Origin: a virus
Strand: one strand, 5' to 3'
Virus record (IMG/VR): IMGVR_UViG_3300010374_000221
Span: 1 to 45,117 of that record
Length of the DNA stretch: 45,117 nt
The notes under the pieces were generated by a model, which saw nothing but the letters and a program-made list of their open reading frames with translations, was not told the DNA's origin and ran no database searches. A program made the translations under genes and the position numbers. Positions within the stretch are counted from its first letter, which is position 1. Every line of letters starts with the position of its first letter. This document shows, in pieces, positions 7,223-14,669 of the stretch.

Positions 7223-7989
7223 TGTTGGACTTCAATCACCGTCCCGCATTTGGCGAACGTCTGAACGCCCTCGTCGATAGCCATCTCGTTGCAGACAACG
7301 CCGCGCGCAGCCCCCGGGATTATCTCGGCGGCTCGCGAGTGGGCGTTTCCTGCGAACGCGCCCTCCAGTTCGAATTCACGGCTACGCCCAAGGACGAAAA
7401 TGGGGAATTCTCAGGCCGAACCCTGCGGATTTTCGCGATGGGTCACGCCCTGGAAGATCTGGCCATTGCCTGGCTGCGCGGTGCCGGCCTCGATCTGTTC
7501 ACCCGCAAAGGCAATCGTCCGGACGGCGAGCAGTTCGGCTTCTCAGCCGCTGGTGGACGACTGCGCGGTCATGTCGACGGGATCATTGCCGGTGCCCCTG
7601 CAGCGCTTGGACTTCGTGTCCCCGCGCTCTGGGAATGCAAGACCATGAACGCGAAGAACTGGCGGGAGACAGCGTCGAAGGGCGTTGTGCTGTCGAAGCC
7701 GGTCTATGCCGCCCAGATCGCGCTCTACCAGGCCTATATGGAAGCCAGCGTGCCGGGCATCTCGGCCGCCCCAGCGCTGTTTACCGCGATCAACAAGGAC
7801 ACGGCCGAACTCCACCACGAACTGGTCCCGTTCGATGCAGACCTGGCCCAGCGCATGAGCGACAAGGCCGTGCGGATCCTGTCAGCCACCGATACCGGCG
7901 AATTGCTGCCGCGCTTCACCCGGACACGTGAGCATTTCGAGTGTCGCTTCTGCTCGTGGGCAACCCGTTGCTGGGAGATGCCCCAGTGA
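7222..7989 (+). CDS. PD-(D/E)XK nuclease (RecB/Cas4-like)
   Basis: The 255-residue protein shows RLRGHVDGIIAG followed by LWECKTMNAKNW, the D...ExK core of the RecB-type nuclease family, with GHALEDLAIAWL as the first helix motif. A C-terminal FECRFCSWATRCW cluster could hold a metal or an iron-sulfur site as in AddB and Cas4. Such nucleases process DNA ends for phage recombination beside the Sak4-like and helicase genes. The ATG overlaps the previous stop, and its own stop overlaps the primase-helicase start (GTGA). Confidence 0.83.
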   Translation: MLDFNHRPAFGERLNALVDSHLVADNAARSPRDYLGGSRVGVSCERALQFEFTATPKDENGEFSGRTLRIFAMGHALEDLAIAWLRGAGLDLFTRKGNRPDGEQFGFSAAGGRLRGHVDGIIAGAPAALGLRVPALWECKTMNAKNWRETASKGVVLSKPVYAAQIALYQAYMEASVPGISAAPALFTAINKDTAELHHELVPFDADLAQRMSDKAVRILSATDTGELLPRFTRTREHFECRFCSWATRCWEMPQ

Positions 7990-10292
7990 CCGAAGACAAC
8001 ATCGTTCACTTCAACCCCTGGCGGGATTTCAACGATGCCGCATCGCTGGAAGAGCTGCTCCTCGAGCCAGATCCAGCCCAGATCGCTGCCTTCTTCGATG
8101 TGGTTTTCGACTATTGCGATGGCCTGATCCCGGTCCGCAGCTTCATCGACAAGGGTCAGGGCATCGAGGGCAAGCCTCATAACATCTGGATCGATGCGGA
8201 TGCGTCCGCACCGGAAAAGCTCACGACCTTTGCCCATTGGGCAGGCCGTGAAGGCGCGGCAGTTTACGTGATCCCCGGCACGGTGGCGGAGAGTGGCCAG
8301 GCAAAGTCTGCCGACATCACGGCGATGCAGGCGATCGTCGTCGACATCGACACCGGCGATATCGGTGCCAAGCTCGCCCACCTGACCCGGCATCTGGGCG
8401 ACCCCACTCTGATTGTGGAAAGCGGCGGGCGAACGCATGAGGGTGCGCACAAGCTCCATGTCTGGTGGAAACTCTCGGAGCCTGCGACCGATGCCGACGT
8501 CGAGCAGGTCTGCGCTCTGCGCGGTGCCATCGCTGCCAAGGTGGCCGGCGACACCCATTTCCGCTCGGCGCACCAGCCGATCCGTGTACCGGGCACCATC
8601 TATCACAAGGGTGGCAGCCAGCGCATGGTGCAGATCCTGCAGCACGTCGCCAAACGTGAAGTGGACCTTACTGATTTTGCCGAAATGGTTGCGGCCATGC
8701 CGGCCATGCCCGGGATTGGCGCGGCTTCTACCTCATCGCCCGGAAAGCCCGCTCTCGCCGATGTGCTGACGACGCCGGTCCATGAAGGCGGGGTTGATGC
8801 CTGGTCGCGGTTCGAGGGCGCGAGCGCCGCCATCGGTCACTACATCCGCCAAGTCCACGATGGTCGCATCAGTCCGGACGAAGGCTGGGAAGCGATCTGC
8901 CAGTACAATGCCGCAATGCTGCGGCCGAGCTGGCCCCTCGATCGCCTGAAGGCGGAATCCGATCGGCTGTGGCGTTTGCATGTCGAACGAAATGGTCCGC
9001 CTCTCGTGCGTCTGGGCAGTGTCTCGCCGTTGCCAGCGGAGATGCCCGCATACACTCTGGGCGCACTGCTCGACGACACCAGTGCCATGCCGGCGGATAT
9101 CATCTCGCCGCGCGTGCTGACACCCGGCGGTCTGCTGGTGCTGGGCGGTGCCCCGAAGGTGGGCAAGAGCGACTTGCTGATTTCTTGGCTGGTCCACATG
9201 GCGGCCGGTCAGCCCTTTCTCGGGTTTGCGCCGCCGCGCCCGCTACGCATCTTCTACCAGCAGGCCGAGATCCAGTATCACTACCTGCGCGAACGCCTGC
9301 AGCAGATCGCACTGTCGGCAGAGTTGCTGGCTGCCGCGCGCGACAATCTGGTCGCCACTCCAAAGCTGAGCATGTTGCTCGATGCCGATGGCAGCGCCCG
9401 GGTTGCAGAGGCCATAATGCGCGCTTTTCCTGCCGATCCCGTTGACGTCATCTGCATCGATCCAATCCGCAACCTGTTTGACGGTGGGCCCGACGGCGGC
9501 GGCGAAAACGACAACGCGGCCATGATGTTTTTTCTGAAACACCGGGTCGAGGCCTTGCGCGATCACATCAACCCGGATTGCGGCGTGATTCTGGTACATC
9601 ACACCAAGAAGCTGTCGAAACAGCAGGTCAAGGATGATCCGTTCCTGGCATTGTCAGGGGCGAGCGCGCTGCGCGGCTTCTACACCTCTGGGCTGATCCT
9701 GCACCGGCCGGATGAGGAAAGCCCAGAGCGCCGCCTGGAAATCGAACTGCGCAACGGACCTGCTCTTCGGGCCAAGCTGGTCGACAAGGTCAAGGGGCAG
9801 TGGGTCGAGCTTAATCCCATGAACGAGCGGCTTACCCGCAAGGATGTAGGCGCCAAGCTCGATGCCGAACGGGTCCGCAAACATGATGTGATCCTTGGCA
9901 TCCTGCTCGATGAGGCGGTCGAGGGGCGCCTCTACACCGTCACCCAGTTCACGGAGAAATTCGAGAACAAGGGTGGTCTTGGCGGCAAGTTCACCATCCG
10001 CGACCGGATCAGCGTTCTTGCCACCAAAGGCTACGTCAAGTTCCTCCGGGACGGCTCGCTGTTTGGCTATCCGATGGTCCGTTCGCGGTACGGCTACCTG
10101 TGTGTCGAGGGCATGCAGTTCAGCCCGTCCAATGCCATCGATGAAGTGACCGGCGAGATCATCGCTGAGCCGCGAGCGGTGCTGCCCAGCCACTACAAAT
10201 GTCCGCACTCCGGGGTCTGTCTCGAGGTCGAGAACCCCTCGGTGTGGGTCTATCCGGAAGGGGGTGAAAGCGAACTCGGTCCTCAGGACTGA
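7986..10292 (+). CDS. Bifunctional DNA primase-helicase (RepB/AEP primase plus RepA-like ATPase)
   Basis: A GTG start at 7986 behind GGGAG was chosen; it overlaps the nuclease stop and gives 768 residues. The N-terminal half is an archaeo-eukaryotic-type primase: VDIDTG (about 119-124) gives the metal-binding acids, followed by LIVESGGR and HKLHVWWKL. The middle is a RecA-fold hexameric helicase with Walker A GGAPKVGKSD (about 385-395) and Walker B DVICIDPI (about 487-494). The C-terminus looks like a winged helix and ends with a CPHSGVC knuckle. This is the phage replication initiator and elongation engine; the iteron-like repeats at its 3' end fit an origin next to it. Confidence 0.88.
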   Translation: MTEDNIVHFNPWRDFNDAASLEELLLEPDPAQIAAFFDVVFDYCDGLIPVRSFIDKGQGIEGKPHNIWIDADASAPEKLTTFAHWAGREGAAVYVIPGTVAESGQAKSADITAMQAIVVDIDTGDIGAKLAHLTRHLGDPTLIVESGGRTHEGAHKLHVWWKLSEPATDADVEQVCALRGAIAAKVAGDTHFRSAHQPIRVPGTIYHKGGSQRMVQILQHVAKREVDLTDFAEMVAAMPAMPGIGAASTSSPGKPALADVLTTPVHEGGVDAWSRFEGASAAIGHYIRQVHDGRISPDEGWEAICQYNAAMLRPSWPLDRLKAESDRLWRLHVERNGPPLVRLGSVSPLPAEMPAYTLGALLDDTSAMPADIISPRVLTPGGLLVLGGAPKVGKSDLLISWLVHMAAGQPFLGFAPPRPLRIFYQQAEIQYHYLRERLQQIALSAELLAAARDNLVATPKLSMLLDADGSARVAEAIMRAFPADPVDVICIDPIRNLFDGGPDGGGENDNAAMMFFLKHRVEALRDHINPDCGVILVHHTKKLSKQQVKDDPFLALSGASALRGFYTSGLILHRPDEESPERRLEIELRNGPALRAKLVDKVKGQWVELNPMNERLTRKDVGAKLDAERVRKHDVILGILLDEAVEGRLYTVTQFTEKFENKGGLGGKFTIRDRISVLATKGYVKFLRDGSLFGYPMVRSRYGYLCVEGMQFSPSNAIDEVTGEIIAEPRAVLPSHYKCPHSGVCLEVENPSVWVYPEGGESELGPQD

Positions 10293-10389
10293 GTTCTCGG
10301 TCCTCAGTCCTCCCTCGGTCCTCATTCCAATACTTTCAGTCACTTAATTAAAAAGGAGGACTGAGGTCACTCGGTCCTCTCTCAGTCTT
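10275..10389 (+). repeat. Iteron-like CTC(G/A)GTCCT repeats, candidate replication origin
   Basis: The 9-mer CTCGGTCCT occurs at 10275, 10296, 10314 and 10370, the variant CTCAGTCCT at 10303, a degenerate copy CTCAGTCTT at 10381, and the inverted form AGGACTGAG at 10285 and 10357. Eight copies in 115 bp cross the end of the primase-helicase gene. AT-rich runs lie between and just after them (ACTTAATTAAAAA near 10342, and 10389-10430). Iterons next to an AT-rich stretch beside the initiator gene are the usual build of a replicon origin. That function is inferred. Confidence 0.6.
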
Positions 10390-10454
10390 CTAAAATCGGA
10401 TAAAATCTATGTTTATCAGCATTATAACCTCGCCAGAGGACTTAGAAGAGAAAA

Positions 10455-10516
10455 CCCCCTTACTACGTAAGGGGGCCCACCCTGTGGGTGTGGCCCCCGT
10501 GTCTTACGTAGCGGGG
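10455..10516 (+). other. Large stem-loop with competing hairpins in the 345-bp gap before the resolvase
   Basis: CCCCCTTAC-TAC-GTAAGGGGG (10455-10475) is a perfect hairpin. GGGGGCCCACCC-TGT-GGGTGTGGCCCCC (10471-10498) is a 12-bp hairpin with one bulge that uses the same G-run. CTACGTAAG (10463-10471) also pairs perfectly with CTTACGTAG (10503-10511), enclosing the second hairpin. A CCCCG/CGGGG stem (10495-10516) is a further option. The alternatives are partly exclusive, like an attenuator or a structured origin or leader RNA. No T-run follows. The rest of the gap (10293-10637) holds the repeats above and no gene. Confidence 0.6.
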
Positions 10517-10637
10517 TGTCCCGCGCGCGCCAGGTCACCCCCTTAGCCAGAACCCTGACCGGACGACGGCAGCCAGCACCGCCAAGCACCAGGCTGCCGC
10601 CGTCCGCACCACGACCAATCCCCATTGGAGAATCATC

Positions 10638-11177
10638 ATGGATATTCTGACTCTGCCTGCGCCGGTGCGCAGTGCAACCCCGCCGGCCGTTGTGCGGCCC
10701 ACAATCATGCGCGGCGCCTTGCTGGCGCTCGACCTCGGCACCAGCACCGGCTGGGCGCTGCGGACGGGCGACGACTTCATTTCGAGCGGCACCGTGTCGT
10801 TCAGGCACACCCGGTTCGATGGCGGTGGGATGCGGTTCCTGCGCTTCCGCCGCTGGCTCGAACAGCTCGATATCGATGCCGGACCGATTGAGGCCATCCA
10901 CTTCGAAGAAGTGCGCCGCCACATCGGCACCGACGCAGGCCATGTCTACGGCGGCCTGCTGGGCATGCTGACCGCCTGGTGCGAGGAGCACCTGGTTGCC
11001 TATCAAGGTGTACCGGTCGGGACGATCAAGCGGTTCATTGCCGGCAAGGGCAATGCGGACAAGGCGGCCGTCATCGACGCGGTGCGGCTGCGGGGCTTCG
11101 CGCCCGTCGATGACAACGAGGCCGATGCGATCGCCATCCTGCTCTGGGCCATCGAGACCCGTGGAGGTGTGCGATGA
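10638..11177 (+). CDS. RuvC-like Holliday junction resolvase
   Basis: The 179-residue protein has the RNase H-fold nuclease acids in order: ALDLGTSTGWAL (Asp), IHFEEVRRH (Glu), then GNADKAAV and the closing DDNEADAIAI (Asp). This is the RuvC-like endonuclease set used by phages to cut branched replication and packaging intermediates. The first 24 residues are disordered and Pro/Ala-rich, so a later start (MRGALLALDLG at about residue 24) is possible. TTGGAGAA precedes the chosen ATG. The gene overlaps the next by 4 nt. Confidence 0.85.
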   Translation: MDILTLPAPVRSATPPAVVRPTIMRGALLALDLGTSTGWALRTGDDFISSGTVSFRHTRFDGGGMRFLRFRRWLEQLDIDAGPIEAIHFEEVRRHIGTDAGHVYGGLLGMLTAWCEEHLVAYQGVPVGTIKRFIAGKGNADKAAVIDAVRLRGFAPVDDNEADAIAILLWAIETRGGVR

Positions 11178-11428
11178 CCAGCTGGTCCATTCTCGGCCAC
11201 ACCGCCAAGGTGCTGGAAGAACGCCGCGACGATTATGGCGATCCGGCCGAACAGTTCAGGGCCATTGCCGATCGCTGGTCGATCACGCTCGGGACACCGG
11301 TGACACCTGCCCAGGTCGCCCTGTGCATGATCGACCTCAAGCTCACCCGGCTGGCCTACGATCCGCGCCATGCCGACAGCGTGATCGATGTTATCGGCTA
11401 TGCCGCCCTCCTGCGGGAGATCGGCTGA
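11174..11428 (+). CDS. Small conserved phage protein (DUF6378-like)
   Basis: The 84-residue protein has the pattern ERRDDYGDPAEQFRAIADRW, then ALCMIDLKLTRLAYDPRHAD, then SVIDVIGYAALL, which resembles phage proteins of the DUF6378 group (name from memory). The helical arrangement with conserved Asp and His residues suggests a small nucleotide-handling (MazG-like) fold, but this is weak. GGAGG precedes the ATG. It sits in an overlapping run of four genes (ATGA and TGATG junctions) that ends the early operon. Confidence 0.75.
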   Translation: MTSWSILGHTAKVLEERRDDYGDPAEQFRAIADRWSITLGTPVTPAQVALCMIDLKLTRLAYDPRHADSVIDVIGYAALLREIG

Positions 11429-11616
11429 TGACCATGATCTCGAAAATCTACGGCCATGCCCGGCAACGCGACGGAGAAGAGCTCAAGCGCGATGGCTGGA
11501 AAGTTGGGATCCTCGCCGTCTCGGTCAGCGATCACCGCCTGAGCCATTCGGAACGCGAAGCGATCCGGGCGATCGGAGAACGGCTCTACGGAGGCGCCCA
11601 TGGCACGCGGTCGTAA
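11428..11616 (+). CDS. Unknown 62-residue protein
   Basis: The ATG at 11428 overlaps the previous stop and has GGGAGA eleven bases upstream. The product (ISKIYGHARQRDGEELKRDGWKVGILAV ... LSHSEREAIRAIGERLYGG) is small, charged and probably helical. No motif is recognised. Its 3' end overlaps the next gene by 17 nt, so it is translated with it. Gene order and ribosome site support it as real; function is unknown. Confidence 0.6.
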   Translation: MTMISKIYGHARQRDGEELKRDGWKVGILAVSVSDHRLSHSEREAIRAIGERLYGGAHGTRS

Positions 11617-12199
11617 GCGCAAGGCGGGCAAGCGCCATCCGTCCGGCAAGTTGGTGCAGCCCGGTGCTGCCGAGACCCAGCGCGAAGTGATGGCGACCGT
11701 GCTGGAAGCCCGCCAGCGTCAGTACGGGGTAACCGCCCGTCAGGCGAAGGACGACCGGTTGGGATCCGCGATTGGGCGGCTAGCTTTTGCTGGCAAAATC
11801 ACTGCCGAGCAACTGGCTGCAGCCGAGCTCTACGGTGATCTCATGGCCCGCAATCGCGCGGTCATGGGGCTGCCGCGGATCCACCCGCATTCCGCAGCAG
11901 GGTTGATGCTGGACGAAGGGATATTTGGTCAGAACACGAACGAGCATGAACCCGAGTTCGTGGAGAGGGTCCGGCGCCGGGCAGCGGCGGCAATCCTGAT
12001 GCTGCGGACTGCTGACCATGATGCCGTCGCCGCGACCGGCCGACCGCCGAGCAAGTTGGTCCATGCGGTGGTGTGTTACGAGGTAGATGCAGCAGGCTGG
12101 GGAGAAGCGGACCTGCGTAATCTGGCGCACGGGCTCGAAGCACTGGCCACTCTATTCGGGGTCAACAGGGACAGTTCGCTGGTGGTAGCGCCCGCCTAG
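11600..12199 (+). CDS. Unknown late-early phage protein with basic N-terminus
   Basis: The 199-residue protein starts at an ATG behind GGAGG. The first 15 residues are strongly basic (ARGRKRKAGKRHPSG), followed by helical stretches (TVLEARQRQYGV, LGSAIGRLAFAGKITAEQLAAAELYGDLMARN) with no known catalytic motif. A nucleic-acid-binding or transcription-control role at the early/late boundary is possible, because the HNH and packaging genes follow. The stop codon lies at the left arm of an AT-rich inverted repeat. Confidence 0.65.
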   Translation: MARGRKRKAGKRHPSGKLVQPGAAETQREVMATVLEARQRQYGVTARQAKDDRLGSAIGRLAFAGKITAEQLAAAELYGDLMARNRAVMGLPRIHPHSAAGLMLDEGIFGQNTNEHEPEFVERVRRRAAAAILMLRTADHDAVAATGRPPSKLVHAVVCYEVDAAGWGEADLRNLAHGLEALATLFGVNRDSSLVVAPA

Positions 12200-12237
12200 C
12201 ATTTTATATAACAAACTGTGATTAAACGATAAAATGC
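12199..12237. promoter_or_regulatory. AT-rich 9-bp inverted repeat at the early/late boundary
   Basis: GCATTTTAT (12199-12207) and ATAAAATGC (12229-12237) form a perfect inverted repeat with a 21-bp AT-rich loop, in an island of clearly lower GC than its surroundings. It could be an operator for late transcription or a weak hairpin. Nothing identifies a binding protein. Confidence 0.4.
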
Positions 12238-12247
12238 CAAAACAGGG

Positions 12248-12276
12248 TTGACGGAAACATTGCTGTCATGTAGATG
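12248..12276 (+). promoter_or_regulatory. Possible late promoter
   Basis: TTGACG (12248-12253) is followed after 17 nt by TAGATG (12271-12276). The -35 is good and the -10 weak. Its position right after the AT-rich repeat and before the HNH/packaging genes is what makes it worth listing. Confidence 0.3.
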
Positions 12277-12302
12277 CTTCCGAAATATAGAGATGCGAGT
12301 TG

Positions 12303-12336
12303 CGCCCGGGGCTGAAAGGCTTTCCGGGCGTTTCTC
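12303..12336 (+). terminator. Terminator-like hairpin upstream of the first HNH gene
   Basis: CGCCCGG (12303-12309) pairs with CCGGGCG (12324-12330) around a 14-nt loop and is followed by TTTCTC. It may end early transcription or act as a site where a late antiterminator works, because a gene starts only 23 nt further on. Confidence 0.45.
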
Positions 12337-12352
12337 GTTGCAGGCGTTGCGC

Positions 12353-12619
12353 ATGACTGAACGGCAGCGGGGACGTCGGGCAGTTGCGCAGCGTCTGCGA
12401 CGATTGCGGGCCGAACCGCTCTGCAGGGACTGCGCCGCCAAGGGCGTTGTTCGCGAGGCCACCGTGCCTGACCACATCGTTCCACTCGCTCATGGCGGAT
12501 CTGACGAGGACAGCAACATCCGCTGCCTCTGTGCCGACTGTCACCAGGTCCGGACGGCCGAACAATTCGGGCTGCGTCGGACCGTCGGCACCGGTCCGGA
12601 CGGCTGGCCGATCGGGTGA
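12353..12619 (+). CDS. HNH endonuclease (packaging-associated type)
   Basis: The 88-residue protein has CRDCAAKG, then VPDHIVPLAHGGSDEDSNI (the first His pair and Asn) and CLCADCHQVRT, a complete HNH metal finger with two CxxC knuckles. In HK97-like phages such a small HNH protein next to terminase helps the large subunit cut DNA. Here about 4.5 kb of accessory genes separate it from terminase. The start is unclear: the ATG 12353 lacks a strong ribosome site, and an in-frame ATG at 12293 would run through the hairpin above. Confidence 0.85.
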   Translation: MTERQRGRRAVAQRLRRLRAEPLCRDCAAKGVVREATVPDHIVPLAHGGSDEDSNIRCLCADCHQVRTAEQFGLRRTVGTGPDGWPIG

Positions 12620-12673
12620 GAATCCGCCGACGTTGAAGGCGGGATAAAATCTGAAACTGACTGGGAGGTCGCC

Positions 12674-13393
12674 ATGGCACAATTCGCCTCGGCGGGCGCC
12701 GCCCCTCTGTGCCAGATTTGTTCTCAGCCGATCACAAGACGAATCCGAAAATCACGCGACAGCGGCCGTTGCTGCTCGCGTGCCTGTGGCTTCGAGATGA
12801 TGCGGCGTGAGCGCTCTGCCTCGCGCGCTACCAGGCTGGCTCGCCTTGCCGAAGTCAGGAAGGCCAGCCGTCAACGCAAGTGCATTGAATGCGGCGGAGT
12901 GTTCGAAGGCCCGGTCAATGCAAAATTCTGTTCGCAGCAATGCCAGGTGCGCAGCAGGGCCCCCAAGAAGGTGCAATGTTCATGCCGCGAATGTGGCAGC
13001 ACATTCCTGCCAGCGTATGGAGACAAGAGGCGCGTCTTTTGCTCGGAAACTTGTTGCAAACGTCATCTCCATCGCGTTTCCAAAGGCGTGGAGAGGGCGC
13101 AAACTTACGGGGTCCGCGCAGATCCGGTTAATCCGATTGCTGTCCTGGAACGAGATGGATGGATTTGCCACATCTGTGGAGAGGAAGCGCCGCGTGAATT
13201 GCGCGGGACGATGCGGTGGAACGCTCCAGAGGTGGATCACATTATTCCCCTAGCGGCAGGCGGTACGCATACCTACGAAAATGTCGCCTGTGCCCACCGC
13301 GCCTGCAATCTGGAAAAGGGCGATGCGCTACCTCTCGGTTGGACCGACCCACAGCGCCTCTGGGTCCACCGGGGGTCGGGGGGCCTCGCATAG
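12674..13393 (+). CDS. HNH endonuclease with N-terminal zinc-finger array
   Basis: GGGAGG precedes the ATG of this 239-residue protein. About residues 13-135 hold several cysteine knuckles (CQIC...CCSRAC, CIECGGVF...FCSQQC, CRECGSTFLP...FCSETC), like three repeated zinc ribbons. A C-terminal HNH unit follows: CHICGEEAP, then EVDHIIPLAAGGTHTYENVACAHRACNLEKGD. The fingers probably target DNA and the HNH cuts it. It may be a mobile, self-spreading endonuclease rather than a packaging factor, since a minimal HNH gene lies just upstream. Its GC is a little lower than the structural genes. Confidence 0.85.
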   Translation: MAQFASAGAAPLCQICSQPITRRIRKSRDSGRCCSRACGFEMMRRERSASRATRLARLAEVRKASRQRKCIECGGVFEGPVNAKFCSQQCQVRSRAPKKVQCSCRECGSTFLPAYGDKRRVFCSETCCKRHLHRVSKGVERAQTYGVRADPVNPIAVLERDGWICHICGEEAPRELRGTMRWNAPEVDHIIPLAAGGTHTYENVACAHRACNLEKGDALPLGWTDPQRLWVHRGSGGLA

Positions 13394-13479
13394 TCTGGCA
13401 CCTGCGGGGCGGACACCGCGCTTGGCCCAAACTTTTCACGCCCGCGAGTTAGCGACCGGGGGTGGAAGGCTCGATCGTT

Positions 13480-13905
13480 TCAGCGTGCTTCGGTAACATG
13501 CCGCCTTGGCTTGGCTGTGTCAGCGGGCGGCAAGGTCCGGATGGTAGCCGCATATTCAGCGAACAAGACGAATACCCAGAACTCAGCTCCGACCCACTCG
13601 CCAGATGCGGCAGTCTTCACGAGCTCGAGGATCAAAAGCGCCAGGGCAAGCAGCCGGAAGAACATGAAACTGGCGGTCGGGCTGTCGGCTCGGCGCCCGG
13701 CAGTGAGCAACATGAAAATGCTCATCCCACCCCAGATGGCCTGACCCATCATCGTCTCGGCGCGGTACAGACCGTCCAGCGCCGCCGCGAACCAGAACAT
13801 CCGTGAGACTGCGAACTGGCTCTGACGTGTAAGATGGCAAAGTTTGATTATCGGGGGGACGAACAGCGTCTTGCCGATCCACAGGTCGATCTGGGTGAGG
13901 GTCAT
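13480..13905 (-). CDS. Antisense small membrane protein, unknown
   Basis: The 141-residue protein on the minus strand has about three hydrophobic spans (around GQAIWGGMSIFMLLTA, SFMFFRLLALALLILELV and AEFWVFVLFAEYAA) and a Lys/Arg-rich tail, so it is likely an inner-membrane protein. It faces the late genes and starts an accessory cassette between HNH and methyltransferase genes, the position of a 'moron' expressed from the lysogen, for example in exclusion of other phages. No promoter or ribosome site stands out, and no family was recognised. Confidence 0.6.
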   Translation of the reverse strand: MTLTQIDLWIGKTLFVPPIIKLCHLTRQSQFAVSRMFWFAAALDGLYRAETMMGQAIWGGMSIFMLLTAGRRADSPTASFMFFRLLALALLILELVKTAASGEWVGAEFWVFVLFAEYAATIRTLPPADTAKPRRHVTEAR

Positions 13906-14058
13906 TGTTGCTCGTTAGCTGCACGACCGCCTGTTGCCACCTGGTAATGCGTGTTTCTGGATTGAAGCTCTGCGCGTGCCGATTTGTGGGCTTCGCTCTC
14001 AAGATCGACGTAAAACCGTCTATTTGACTGGATAGTAGCTGCGAACAGAGCGTTAGTC

Positions 14059-14079
14059 GTCTCCGCCAACCACGGAGAC
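14059..14079 (+). promoter_or_regulatory. Hairpin that hides a ribosome-binding site
   Basis: GTCTCCG-CCAACCA-CGGAGAC is a perfect 7-bp stem whose right arm contains CGGAGA, the Shine-Dalgarno site of the gene starting at 14085. Translation of that gene may therefore depend on opening the stem. The upstream gap (13906-14058) has no other clear signal. Confidence 0.5.
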
Positions 14080-14084
14080 CCGCA

Positions 14085-14447
14085 ATGACCAACTCGACCC
14101 TTCCGACCCGCAACGAAGCCTGGGGGTTCTACGGCTCGACCGCCGGGTTCACGGACGCGGACGCAGCGTGGGGCATCGCCTGTCCGGCGGTTGCCAAAAC
14201 CACCGGCGCCACCGCCGAAGGGGTTCGGGACTTTCTCGACAGCCGCCACGGCCGCCACTTCGCCGACGACGTCTACAACGGGATCCACGCCGGGCTCGCC
14301 CTTGAGGCAGCGATCGACGCCGCCATCACCCGCTGGATGGGCTGGACCATCAGCCGCAACACCGCTCGCGAAACCGGCATTCCCAAGGGGCTGCCCTACC
14401 TGACCGGCTTTGTCGGCCTTTACGAGATGATGGCAGACGCGGAATGA
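14085..14447 (+). CDS. Unknown 120-residue protein of mobile-element type
   Basis: The ORF encodes NEAWGFYGSTAGFTDADAAWGIACPAVAKTT, then GVRDFLDSRHGRHFADDVYNG and LEAAIDAAITRWMGW. From memory, proteins of this kind occur in alphaproteobacterial plasmids and integrative elements as unnamed conserved proteins, so the gene may be borrowed from such an element. The fold looks mainly helical; no catalytic residues are obvious. It overlaps the next gene by 4 nt (ATGA) and is preceded by a hairpin-masked ribosome site. Confidence 0.7.
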   Translation: MTNSTLPTRNEAWGFYGSTAGFTDADAAWGIACPAVAKTTGATAEGVRDFLDSRHGRHFADDVYNGIHAGLALEAAIDAAITRWMGWTISRNTARETGIPKGLPYLTGFVGLYEMMADAE

Positions 14448-14668
14448 GCGCGGGAGTCTCCAGCACCATCCGCCTTGCGATCCGCACGCTGCCGGAGAAC
14501 TTCGACCGCAGCCGGATCGTCACGGTGATCGAGACGATCGAACAGGAACTTTATGACGGCGGCGTCTACGCCAGCGCGACCGCCGACAGCATTACGATCG
14601 AGATCACGGTCCAGACCGTCCAGTTGCTCGACGCCGCGAAAGTGCTGACTGAGCTCGAACTGATCTGA
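14444..14668 (+). CDS. Unknown 74-residue protein
   Basis: The small alpha/beta protein (TIRLAIRTLPENFDRSRIVTVIE, YASATADSITIEITVQTVQLLDAAKVLTELE) starts within the end of the preceding gene and ends one base before the antisense tRNA. The even beta-alpha-beta pattern suggests a ferredoxin-like fold. No function can be assigned; pairing with the 120-residue protein suggests they act together. Confidence 0.65.
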   Translation: MSAGVSSTIRLAIRTLPENFDRSRIVTVIETIEQELYDGGVYASATADSITIEITVQTVQLLDAAKVLTELELI

Positions 14669-14669
14669 T

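Noticed and set aside
13394-13479. cos or pac packaging site near the HNH genes
   Set aside because: No clear palindromic or repeated element could be recognised; a packaging site must be mapped by virion ends.
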